Shown here: positions 15,283-23,800 of the stretch, in pieces
How the letters are laid out: each line of letters begins with the position of its first letter
Position numbering within the stretch: position 1 is the stretch's first letter
Assembly (NCBI GenBank): GCA_018609785.1
Contig: JAHEOE010000086.1
Location: 1-28,374, forward strand
Source: Minisyncoccota bacterium
Lineage (GTDB): Bacteria; Patescibacteriota; Minisyncoccia; SW-4-49-11
Reading direction: 5' to 3'
Length of the DNA: 28,374 bases
Translations under genes and position numbers: made by a program
Notes under the pieces: generated by a model
Told to the model about the DNA's origin: nothing
Seen by the model: only the letters and a program-made list of their open reading frames with translations
Databases searched by the model: none

Positions 15283-17892
15283 CTACTTCACTGACACACT
15301 CTTCTGCGTCATCCCGAGGATATCATGAACGCCAACAGTCAGTAATGCGCTGGCCAGTACCGAAATGCCGACCACGAAGATTACCAACTCCCACGGAAGC
15401 GCCGCGAACGAAAACAGTCCGGCCACGGGCGGAACAAACACCGCAATCGCCAGCAATAGAAGCGTTACACTCATCAGAGAAAGCATCAACGTATTACTGG
15501 TCAGGTCCAGTCGCTTTGGAATGGAACCGCTCCGGGTGAGCACCACCATACTGAACTGTCCCAGAACAATGGAGACAAACGCGCAGGTGCGGGCAATATC
15601 CTCTCCGATATCCAAGCTCAAAAGCCCGACATACCATCCCAAGGCCATAACCAGCAAAAATAGTCCGTAAAAGATGAACGGCCGGATATTATGAAGCGAG
15701 AGAAAGTGTTCTTCTTTAGACCGCGGCGGGCGGGTCATCAGATCGGGGCGAGACGGCTCGTTCTCAAACCCAAGCACCGCGAGCGGATCAAGAATAAGCT
15801 CCAAAGCGATAATATGGATCGGGAAGAGCAGGACAGGCAACCCCAGTAACGGGATAAAGAAGGCCAATCCGAACATCGCCAAATGAATGAGAATCAGATA
15901 CCCCAAAGACTTTTTGAGATTATCGTAAATACGCCGTCCGTTACGAATTGTAGAGACAATGGTAGCGAAATTATCATCCAACAGAATAATATCCGCCGCT
16001 TCACGAGCAACTTCCGTACCGCGGTCTCCCATGGCCAACCCTACGTCCGCGGATTTAATGGCGGGCGCGTCGTTCACCCCGTCTCCGGTCATAGCCACCG
16101 CGTCTCCGTTCTTCTGCAAAAGCCTGACAAGCCGATATTTCTGCTCGGGTAAAATCCGCGCGAAAATATTGGTCTCCTGCAATTTTTCGGCCAACTCTTC
16201 ATCGGAGAGTTCCGTAACCTCCGGTCCGGTAAGTATGCGCTGCGGATTTTGTATATTAAGCTCTTGGGCAATGCTGTGAGCGGTTTCGGGAGCATCTCCG
16301 GTAATCATAATCAGTCTAATCCCCGCTCGGTACGCGATTTGCACCGCTTCCGGAACCTCTTCCCGAACAGGGTCGCTCATGGCAACAAATCCCGTAAAAG
16401 TGAGGTCCAACTCCACGGAGTCTCGATTGTCCGGGTCTACCTCTTCGTGAGGGATATCCCGATACGCGTAGGCAATCACCCGATACCCGTGCGCGCTTAA
16501 TTCTTGGTACTGTTCGCGAAGAGATTCCCGTTCGGCTTCCGAAAGCGTACAGAACGCAAGAACCTGTTCCGGAGCTCCGCCGGTAAACACCCGCGCCTTC
16601 TCTTGATTGGGAAGGGAATATACATGACTGATCAACTTTTTGGTCTGGTCAAACGAAAAGTCGGTGAAAAGCTCGTAAGTGGTATGCAGGTCCTGTACCA
16701 TCACCCCCTGCTCGGCGGCATAATCCTGATTCGCCTGTTCGATCGGATCGGCCGAATAGCGTTCTCCGGCCAGGACAATATTTTCCAGGAAAAAGCGGTA
16801 GTCTTCGGTGTCCGGTTCTTCTCCGGTGGCATACGTCTCGCCGGCAAAATATACATGACTGACCGCGAGCGATCCTTCCGTAAGCGTTCCCGTTTTATCG
16901 ACACAGATTACGTTGGCCGAGCCCAACGATTCGATAGCGGTCATATTCCTCACAAGGGCGTTTTGGTTGGCAATCCGACGCGCCCCGACAATAAGAAATA
17001 CCGAGAACACTACCGGAAGCTCCTCGGGAATAGAGGCAATCGCCATGGTCAACGCCAATAACAACGCCTGCAGAGCATCACCGGAGGCTAAAAACGCCCC
17101 GATTTGCCCGCTTGCCAACAGACTAAACTCTGCGCCGGTATCAAACAACACAACAAAGAAAATCGCCGCGGTTAAGCCAAACGAAAACATAAACAACCGC
17201 CGCACAAGCATCTGCATTTCTCGTTGAAGACGGTTATCTCCTCCTTCCACCGACTGCACGAGTTCGCCGATTTGCCCGTATTTCGTATCACGGCCGGTTT
17301 TGAGGATTTCCACGAACACTTCCCCATCTACCACTAAAGACCCGCCAAAAACCAAAGCAGGATTCTCAACATCCAGTTCTTCAGATTCCCGAAAATCAAC
17401 AATATCTCCGCCGAACTGTTCTTTCTTAACCGAACGCGACTCTCCGGTCAATAACGATTCATCTACATGTACGCTCTGCGCCGAACGAACCACTCCATCC
17501 GCGGGAACTTTATCACCGGCCGTCAAATACACAATATCACCGGGGACAATATATTTACTCTCCACCTCCTTTTTTTCGCCATCCCGAATAACTTTAACCG
17601 TGTAGTCCATAAGGTTCCGAAGCTTCTGCAACGTACGGTCCACTTTGATATTCTGAAAAAGTTGAATCCCACCAATCGGCACAATCGCAAACAACAGAAT
17701 AATCACTTCTTTGAGTTCGCCAATAACCGCGTAAAGTATGGCAATACCGATCAATAAGGTAAATGTGGGTTCTTTAACCACATTCCAGAGCTGTTTCAGA
17801 AACGAGAAGGAACGCTTTTTGGTGATTTGGTTGGGACCGTATGTTTTGAACCGTTCTTTCGCCTCGGCCGAGGTTAACCCTTGATATTTCAT
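15283..17892 (-). CDS. P-type cation-transporting ATPase (P2-like, substrate unknown)
   Basis: This 869-residue cytoplasmic-membrane pump is driven by ATP. It has an N-terminal cation-ATPase domain, the actuator loop motif LTGES (148-152), the M4 motif PEELP (289-293), phosphorylation site DKTGT (D332), hinge TGD (531-533), TGDGVND (602-608) and a typical ten-helix layout. The M6 segment reads ELILDPLAVLGFENEP. The Ca2+-ATPase residues of M4 (PEGLP) and M6 (N-x-x-T-D) are not kept, so a Ca2+ label is not justified. The nucleotide-binding KGAPE motif reads TGGAPE with G438 in place of Lys. There is no heavy-metal-binding domain. It is a single gene with its own promoter at 17924-17953; the ATG at 17892 is well supported. 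Confidence 0.93.
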   Translation of the reverse strand: MKYQGLTSAEAKERFKTYGPNQITKKRSFSFLKQLWNVVKEPTFTLLIGIAILYAVIGELKEVIILLFAIVPIGGIQLFQNIKVDRTLQKLRNLMDYTVKVIRDGEKKEVESKYIVPGDIVYLTAGDKVPADGVVRSAQSVHVDESLLTGESRSVKKEQFGGDIVDFRESEELDVENPALVFGGSLVVDGEVFVEILKTGRDTKYGQIGELVQSVEGGDNRLQREMQMLVRRLFMFSFGLTAAIFFVVLFDTGAEFSLLASGQIGAFLASGDALQALLLALTMAIASIPEELPVVFSVFLIVGARRIANQNALVRNMTAIESLGSANVICVDKTGTLTEGSLAVSHVYFAGETYATGEEPDTEDYRFFLENIVLAGERYSADPIEQANQDYAAEQGVMVQDLHTTYELFTDFSFDQTKKLISHVYSLPNQEKARVFTGGAPEQVLAFCTLSEAERESLREQYQELSAHGYRVIAYAYRDIPHEEVDPDNRDSVELDLTFTGFVAMSDPVREEVPEAVQIAYRAGIRLIMITGDAPETAHSIAQELNIQNPQRILTGPEVTELSDEELAEKLQETNIFARILPEQKYRLVRLLQKNGDAVAMTGDGVNDAPAIKSADVGLAMGDRGTEVAREAADIILLDDNFATIVSTIRNGRRIYDNLKKSLGYLILIHLAMFGLAFFIPLLGLPVLLFPIHIIALELILDPLAVLGFENEPSRPDLMTRPPRSKEEHFLSLHNIRPFIFYGLFLLVMALGWYVGLLSLDIGEDIARTCAFVSIVLGQFSMVVLTRSGSIPKRLDLTSNTLMLSLMSVTLLLLAIAVFVPPVAGLFSFAALPWELVIFVVGISVLASALLTVGVHDILGMTQKSVSVK

Positions 17893-17923
17893 AGAGATGT
17901 ATTTTGGATTGTTACATACCTCT

Positions 17924-17953
17924 ATTGTATCGTGTTAAACCAAAATAAGCCAA
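17924..17953 (-). promoter_or_regulatory. Promoter of the P-type ATPase gene
   Basis: On the minus strand TTGGCT (17948-17953) and TACAAT (17924-17929) are separated by 18 bp. Transcription would start near 17917, giving a leader of about 25 nt. The rest of the 113-bp spacer holds a short GATATAC remnant. Confidence 0.55.
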
Positions 17954-18005
17954 CCGGCGTTGATATACGGTTGGGATTGGTATCCGGAATGTCGTATTCT
18001 CAATA

Positions 18006-18611
18006 CTATCCTTTAGCGACCTGAGCCGCATGCTTCATATCCTCTATAAGTGTTTCACGTTTGGATGAGTCATACAGCGCCGCTGCCGGATGAAACAACG
18101 GAATAAGCGTAAAAGAAAAATCATCAGCCGCGGCGGCATATTCTTGTCCGTGCATTTTGGTAATCCCCGTTACTTTGTCAGGATTTCCGTAACGCTTCAT
18201 AAGATACTCCGCGGAAAACCGTCCCAACGCCAAAATAACACGCGGTCGTAACACATACATCTGCCGATCAAGAAACGGCGCGTATAGCTCAATCTCCTCC
18301 GGACGCGGATCTCGATTGGAAGGAGGTCGGTCTTTGAGAAGATTGGTAATATAAATGTCCTCACGCGAAAGCCCAACCTCGGAGAGCAATTCATCAAGCA
18401 CACGGCCGGCGGCTCCGCAAAACGGAATGCCTTTTTTCGCTTCGGTTTCACCGGGAGCCTCTCCGACACACATAATCTCGGCTTCATGACTTCCTTGCCC
18501 GATCACCGGATAATACCCATTTTCTGTCCGATACGAATACAATGGCGATTCTTCCAGTCCGATAATTTCGTCTCGGATACACTTCAATTGCTCGGTGGTT
18601 GACTTAGCCAT
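18006..18611 (-). CDS. Family-4-type uracil-DNA glycosylase lacking the Fe-S cysteines
   Basis: This 201-residue protein of the uracil-DNA glycosylase superfamily would remove uracil from DNA. The active-site motif is GEAPGETEAKKGIPFCGAAG (50-69). YITNLLKDRPPSNRDP (87-102) matches the family-4 TNVVKCRPPxNRDP, and LFHPAAAL matches the C-terminal HPSAAL motif. The four cysteines that bind the 4Fe-4S cluster in family 4 are all replaced: by L19 and S22 (CxxCPL), D94 (KCRPP) and Y110 (EACxPFL). The other Cys residues (C11, C48, C65) are elsewhere. Either the fold is stable without the cluster or the activity has changed. The ATG at 18611 has no Shine-Dalgarno sequence. Confidence 0.87.
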   Translation of the reverse strand: MAKSTTEQLKCIRDEIIGLEESPLYSYRTENGYYPVIGQGSHEAEIMCVGEAPGETEAKKGIPFCGAAGRVLDELLSEVGLSREDIYITNLLKDRPPSNRDPRPEEIELYAPFLDRQMYVLRPRVILALGRFSAEYLMKRYGNPDKVTGITKMHGQEYAAAADDFSFTLIPLFHPAAALYDSSKRETLIEDMKHAAQVAKG

Positions 18612-18663
18612 AAAAAGGAAATATTAAGTTAGTCCGGACCGTATTTTCAGAAATCATCATGTC

Positions 18664-18750
18664 ATCTCGGGGTACGGCTCATATGAACTGAACCTTAGGC
18701 TATAGGTAGGATCGGCGTTGTGAAGTGAATATGAGCCGTACCCCGAAGAT
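18664..18750. repeat. Isolated long inverted repeat (about 21-bp arms)
   Basis: The left arm 18664-18684 (ATCTCGGGGTACGGCTCATAT) and the right arm 18729-18750 are reverse complements apart from one extra base. They enclose a 44-nt middle. It resembles a small non-autonomous element or a large stem-loop, and lies 52 bp upstream of the glycosylase start. No second copy was found in the window. Confidence 0.7.
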
Positions 18751-19287
18751 AGATATTGAGTATAGAAATTTCGAAATGACCTCTAAAACGCCTCTTAAAA
18801 GTCTATTCTTCTCTACGAATATGCTGTATATCAATGAAACCTCCTTTCCCTCGAAGTTTGGACGGTCACTTAAAAAACACTGGTGTGTTTTTTACGGCTT
18901 TCTTGTGAAAGCCTATTTTCGGAGGACTGCCGTGTCGACGAATCCTCCTTTCCCTGACGGGCTTTTCCTCCTTAAAAAGGAGGAAAACAGGTTGTGTCCT
19001 CCTCTTTTTAAAGAGGAGGTGCCCCGAAGGGGCGGAGGAGTTCTCATCAAAAACTACTTAAACAACGAAACCTCCTTTCCCTCGATATTTGAACGGTCAC
19101 TTAAAAAACACTGGTGTGTTTTTTACGGCTTTCTTGCGAAAGCCTATTTTCGGAGGACTGCCGTGTCGGCGTATGTTCCGGTTTTTCAATGCTATGCCAG
19201 AAAGGCAATGAATAGGGCCTTCCCCCTACCTGCTACTTGCTACTTTCACACAACCATACCAGCCACCGTGTATCCAAGAATTCCCGG
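18751..19287 (+). repeat. Composite repeat region with double-hairpin copies A and B
   Basis: Copy A (18861-18940) has hairpin 1 at 18871-18894 and hairpin 2 at 18896-18913. CCTCC/GGAGG hairpins with a GCCCC-GAA-GGGGC stem follow (about 18945-19052). Copy B (19092-19171) has hairpins at 19102-19125 and 19127-19144. A segment with a GCC-AGAAA-GGC stem follows (about 19185-19205). A plus-strand open frame runs through this region, but its translation is repeat sequence and is not considered a gene. From 19127 the DNA is also duplicated, inverted, near 28083-28259. Confidence 0.8.
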
Positions 19288-19364
19288 CTTCCGGCTTCTC
19301 CCTTCAGGCTTCTGGCTACTACCTTCTGTTTACTTGCTACCTGCTACTCACTACGTGCTACATA
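19288..19364 (+). repeat. 7-bp repeat array, 11 units in phase
   Basis: The array runs from CTTCCGG to CTACATA with C at position 4 in every unit. The CTAC end faces the DsbA-like gene 40 bp away. A short CTAC array also lies near 19227-19247. Confidence 0.85.
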
Positions 19365-19403
19365 CAGTCAACCGTACCCGCTATCGTATGTCACCCTTAC
19401 CTC

Positions 19404-20267
19404 TTAACTCGACGTCTCTTCATTCGTATCTTCTCCCTCATTTCCCTCTTGCTCTCCACTCGTATCATCGGAATTTTCGTTATCCGAAGAAGATTCTTCA
19501 TCCGACGGTTGCTCTTCATTTTCCGATTCGTTCTCGTTCGTTGGAGCGTCTTCTTCTGTACCGGAATTTTCCTGTTCTGTCGTATCCTCCTCTTGATCTT
19601 CAGTATCTTGTCCCAAAACCCGTTCTTCCAACTCGGCATATGTTCGCGGAAGTTGATCCAAAATTTCTCCGTTCACCACAAGACTGGGAGTACTGGTGAG
19701 TCCGGCCTGCTGGGCGGTTCGCGCATCTTCGGAAACAGTATTTTGCACTTCCGAAGAAGTCATGTCTTGTTCAAATTGTCCTGTATCCAACTCAAGCTCT
19801 TCAGCGTATGAAATAAAGGTCTGTTTCGGATCTCCTTCTTCACTCCACTCATTCTGATTTTCAAACAGTTTGTCATGATAGGCCCAAAACGCATCCTGCT
19901 TGGCGGCCGCCTCGGAAGCTTGCGCCGCGATTTCCGCCTTATCATGAACGGACAACGGCAAATGTCGATATACTAAGCGCACATTGTCATTTTCCTCCAC
20001 CAGCCGCCCGAGAATCGGTGAATATTGTTTACAAGCGGGGCACTGAAAATCTCCGTATTCGATAACCGTATGCTCGGCATCTTCAGCTCCTTTGACATGA
20101 TCGGCCGCGGAAACTTCCGGTACGGCACTCGCATCCGTATTTGACGCACCTTGCTGACTCTGTATCACAAAGAAAGCCAGAAATCCGATTGCCACAAGTA
20201 CGGCAATCCCGATAATAATATTTAATACGGTGTTATCTTCTGTTTGGGGGTGTTCGTTTTGAGCCAT
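19404..20267 (-). CDS. Membrane-anchored DsbA-like thioredoxin-fold oxidoreductase with acidic tail
   Basis: This 287-residue protein has one N-terminal membrane helix (about 14-35) that would place the rest outside the cytoplasmic membrane. The thioredoxin-fold domain has the redox motif C76-P-A-C79 in FQCPAC and the cis-Pro loop TSTPS (P194) before VVNGE. A helical insert (about 112-185) is typical of DsbA/DsbG-type proteins (DSBA_5-like). The likely role is forming or isomerising disulfides in exported proteins. The last 67 residues (221-287) consist almost only of Glu, Asp, Ser, Asn, Thr, Gln and Gly, without Lys, Arg or aromatics: a long disordered acidic tail. No DsbB/VKOR partner lies next to it. 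Confidence 0.9.
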   Translation of the reverse strand: MAQNEHPQTEDNTVLNIIIGIAVLVAIGFLAFFVIQSQQGASNTDASAVPEVSAADHVKGAEDAEHTVIEYGDFQCPACKQYSPILGRLVEENDNVRLVYRHLPLSVHDKAEIAAQASEAAAKQDAFWAYHDKLFENQNEWSEEGDPKQTFISYAEELELDTGQFEQDMTSSEVQNTVSEDARTAQQAGLTSTPSLVVNGEILDQLPRTYAELEERVLGQDTEDQEEDTTEQENSGTEEDAPTNENESENEEQPSDEESSSDNENSDDTSGEQEGNEGEDTNEETSS

Positions 20268-20296
20268 AGATATGATGTTAGATAGTGCATTTCAAT

Positions 20297-20311
20297 GTGT
20301 AAACTTTACAC
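20297..20311. promoter_or_regulatory. Perfect 15-bp palindrome upstream of the DsbA-like gene
   Basis: GTGTAAA-C-TTTACAC on the plus strand is an inverted repeat with a 1-bp centre, 30 bp before the ATG. On the minus strand its TTTACA could be a -35 followed after 17 bp by TAACAT, which would start transcription at or next to the ATG. A dimeric regulator binding here would then cover the promoter. Confidence 0.45.
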
Positions 20312-20339
20312 AGGAATTCCTCTTTTAAAAAGCGGGAAG

Positions 20340-20688
20340 ACGATTGCGATATACAATTGATACACAGTGGATTATACAATAGATATACAGTCGGAACAAC
20401 GGGCGGGTGGCCGGAACGTATCCCTAACCTGAAGGACAGCCGTGTCGACAAATCCTCCTTTCCCTCGATATTTGAACGGTCACTTAAAAAACACTAACGT
20501 GTTTTTTACGGCTTTTTTGCGAAAGCCTATTTTCGGAGGATTGCCGTGTCGACGCATCTTCCTTTCCCTGACGGGTATTTCCTCCTTTAAAAAGGAGGAA
20601 AACACAGTAAGGTACACTCACTCTTATAGCGTGCTTATAGCAACGAACAACCGTATATCAATCGTATCCGCAATCGTATATCCAAGAA
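20340..20688. repeat. Composite repeats with double-hairpin copy C
   Basis: Plus-orientation GATATAC units (about 20340-20395) come first. The 3' end of a double-hairpin element alone follows (about 20430-20452), then complete copy C (20475-20554; hairpins 20485-20508 and 20510-20527), a CCTCC/GGAGG hairpin (about 20580-20600) and reverse-orientation GATATAC units (about 20650-20685). Confidence 0.78.
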
Positions 20689-20818
20689 TTTCCGGCTTCT
20701 CACTTCTGGCTTCTAAATTCCAAATACTAAACACCATTCACAACCGTATATCCATTGTATATCGTGCTCGAAGAGCACATGTATCAACAGTATCCGCACC
20801 TATATATCTGCAATATTT
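20689..20818. repeat. 7-bp array and hairpin cassette 3' of rpoC
   Basis: Eight heptamers in phase (20689-20744) are followed by reverse GATATAC units with a cassette GTGCTC-GAA-GAGCAC (20764-20778). The rpoC stop codon follows 40 bp later. No classical terminator with a T-run is visible. Confidence 0.78.
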
Positions 20819-23800
20819 CTACTCTTCAGCGACTGCCGCTTGCTCTCCGCCGTCCGACGACTCTTCCACTGCAGTTTCCTCTTGCTCAAGCTCGGACGCG
20901 GCTTCAACATCACCGTCGGACTCGTCATGAGAAAGCGCTTCTTCTTGCTGTTCTCGCTCGGTTACGTCTTTGCGGAATCCGGTCCCCGCAGGTACCAAAC
21001 GTCCGATAATGACATTTTCCTTGAGCCCTCGTAACTTGTCTTCCTGTCCGAACAACGCCGCGTCGATAAGAATTTTGGTTGTGTTCTGGAAGGACGCCGC
21101 GGACATGAAACTCTCGGTATTCAATGCCACCTTGGTAATACCTTGCAAAAGCGGTTCGGCCTCCAAAGGAGCTTCCTCTTCTGATCGGTTGCGGTTGAAC
21201 TCATTGTACTGATCTTTGGTGACGATCTGTCCCTTAAGGAATTCAGAACTACCGCCGTCCGTAACCTGATACCGAGACGTCATCTGACGAATGATCATCT
21301 CAATGTGCTTGTTACTGATCGCCTCTCCCTGTGAGGTGTATACCCCGAGAATCTGACGAATAATATAACGCGCAAGCATCTCAAAGCCGGTGGTGTTGTA
21401 GAGCTTCTCCAAATCAAGGTGCCCTTCGGTAAGCGGATCACCGGCCCGCACCTTGGCCCCGACCTGAACAATGATATGATCTACTTCCGGATCGGCATTG
21501 TACGTAACCACTTCAATTTGATCTTTGCCGGATTCAACATCTTCCACGCGCACATTGATCTGTCGCTTCCCTTCTACGTCTTTAATCTCCACAACCTCTC
21601 CGTTGACTTCGCTCATAATAGCCGGCGTTTTGGGGGCTCGCGCTTCAAAAAGTTCTTCCACACGCGGCAGTCCTTTGGTCACGTCGGCCGCTCCGGCGGC
21701 ACCTCCTTGGTGGAAGGTGTTCATGGTCAACTGAGTTCCGGGTTCACCAATAGCTTGCGCAGTAACAATACCGACCGCTTCTCCGATGTCCACGACACGG
21801 TTACGTCCGAGATCATACCCAAAGCATTTCTGACACAGACCGCGGATGGTTTTACACGTAATTACGGATCGAAGTCGCGCGCTTTCGACACCGGACTCAT
21901 CAATTGTCTGTGCCTGATGTCGACTGACGTCCTGTCCGGCCTCGACGAGAACATTACCATCCGTATCGTGAATGTCTTCCAGAATAACCCGTCCGAAAAC
22001 AAAATTCTCAAACGTATCGCCGGCAAATTCCGCATCTTTCCGATACAGTCGCAACCCGGCTTCATCACCGCAATCTTCTTCTTTCACCACAATATCCTGA
22101 CAGACATCAACCAGACGTCGGGTCAAATATCCCGAACTTGCGGTTTTAAGCGCGGTGTCAACCATTCCTTTTCGGGTACCGTGTGTGGAAATAAAGTATT
22201 CCATTTCGGAAAGCCCTTCCATAAAGTTGGAGGTGATGGGACTTTCAATCACATTTCCCGAAGGATTGACAACAAGCCCTTTCATACCAACCATCTGCGT
22301 AAGCTGACCGAAACTTCCTCGAGAACCGGAAGCAATCATGTCGTACACCGGTCCCGACGTGTCAATGTTGTTCTGTACAAACTCGGCAATCTCCGTGGAG
22401 GCTTGCGTCCATGTATCTACAATCTGGGCGTAACGCTCTCTGCGGGTGAGAAGTCCTTCTTGGTACTGTACATTCACTTCATCAACGGACTTCTGCGCTC
22501 GAGAGATTATCTCTTCCTTCCCTTCCGGAAGAGCAAAATCATCCATTCCCCAGCTCAAGCCCGACTGAGTCATATTGGCAAAACCGAAATCTTTAATACG
22601 ATCAAGCACTTCTCCCACTTCTTCTTGCGGATACATCTGCAGCAAGCGAGCCGTAAGTTTCTTCAAATCCTTTTTGTTAAACGTTTGATTAAGGAATTCA
22701 AACTCAGCCGGCAACACTTCATTAAAGTGAATACGTCCCACCGTCGTGGTTACAGGTTCCTCTCCCACGGAAGGCTCTTTACGGATTTCCACCGGTTGGC
22801 GGAATCCGATATGACCGTGATCATAGGCTTTTACCGCCTCATTAAAGTCTCGGAAAACCTCGACCGCTTGTTCGGGTTCTTCCATTTTCGTCACAAAGTA
22901 GACTCCAAGCACAATATCCTGTCCGGGAGTGGTAGACGGATCACCCGAAGAGGGTTTGATAAGATTGCGCGAAGAAAGCATCAACTCTTCCGCTTCTTTA
23001 ATGGTACGCGAAGAAAGCGGCACGTGTACGGCCATTTGGTCTCCGTCAAAGTCGGCGTTATACGGACTGCACACCAACGGATGAAGTTGAATGGCTTTTC
23101 CTTCGATCAAAACCGGCTTAAAGGCCTGGATTCCCAAGCGGTGAAGCGTGGGGGCTCGATTCAGGAGGACATATTTGTCCTGAATAACCTCGTCAAGCTT
23201 GTCCCACACGATATCAAGACGTTGTTCAATCAACCGGCTGGCACCTCGAATGTTATGCGCCTCTTCAGCTTCAATCAACCGATTGATAATAAAGGGTTTG
23301 AAGAGCTCAAGAGCCATTTCTTTGGGGATACCACATTCATCAATATTAAGGTTCGGGCCTACGACAATTACGGAACGCCCGGAATAGTCCACACGCTTAC
23401 CAAGCAAATTCTGTCGAAAACGTCCGGTTTTGCCTTTCAAGACATCGGCAAGTGATTTGAGCGGACGTCGTTGCGCATTCGCGGAGGTGCTGCTTCGTTG
23501 ACGCATGGAGTTATCAATCAACGCATCCACGGATTCTTGGAGCATGCGCTTCTCGTTGCGAACGATGACTTCCGGCGCGTTAATTTCCTGAAGCTTTTTC
23601 AGACGATTGTTACGGTTAATAACCCGACGGTACAGATCATTGAGATCGGATGTGGCGAACCGTCCGCCATCCAAAGAAACAAGCGGTCTGAGATCCGGCG
23701 GAATAACCGGAATTTGCGTCAGGAACATCCATTCCGGTCTCACCCCCGCTTTGAGCATACCACCGAAGAAACGGATCTTTTTAATGAGTTTACGAGCTTT

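Noticed and set aside
18871..18894. Hairpin 1 of the double-hairpin element as a classical rho-independent terminator
   Set aside because: The stem is A/T-rich with the T-run as part of the stem itself, and copies lie far from gene ends; a termination effect is possible but not supported over other roles.
18725..19699. Long plus-strand open frame of 324 codons
   Set aside because: Most of its translation is CCTCC hairpin, double-hairpin and heptamer repeat sequence, and its end overlaps the well-supported DsbA-like gene on the other strand.
21419..23455. Plus-strand open frame of 678 codons
   Set aside because: It lies wholly antisense to rpoC, whose frame is strongly conserved; the antisense translation shows no recognisable domain.
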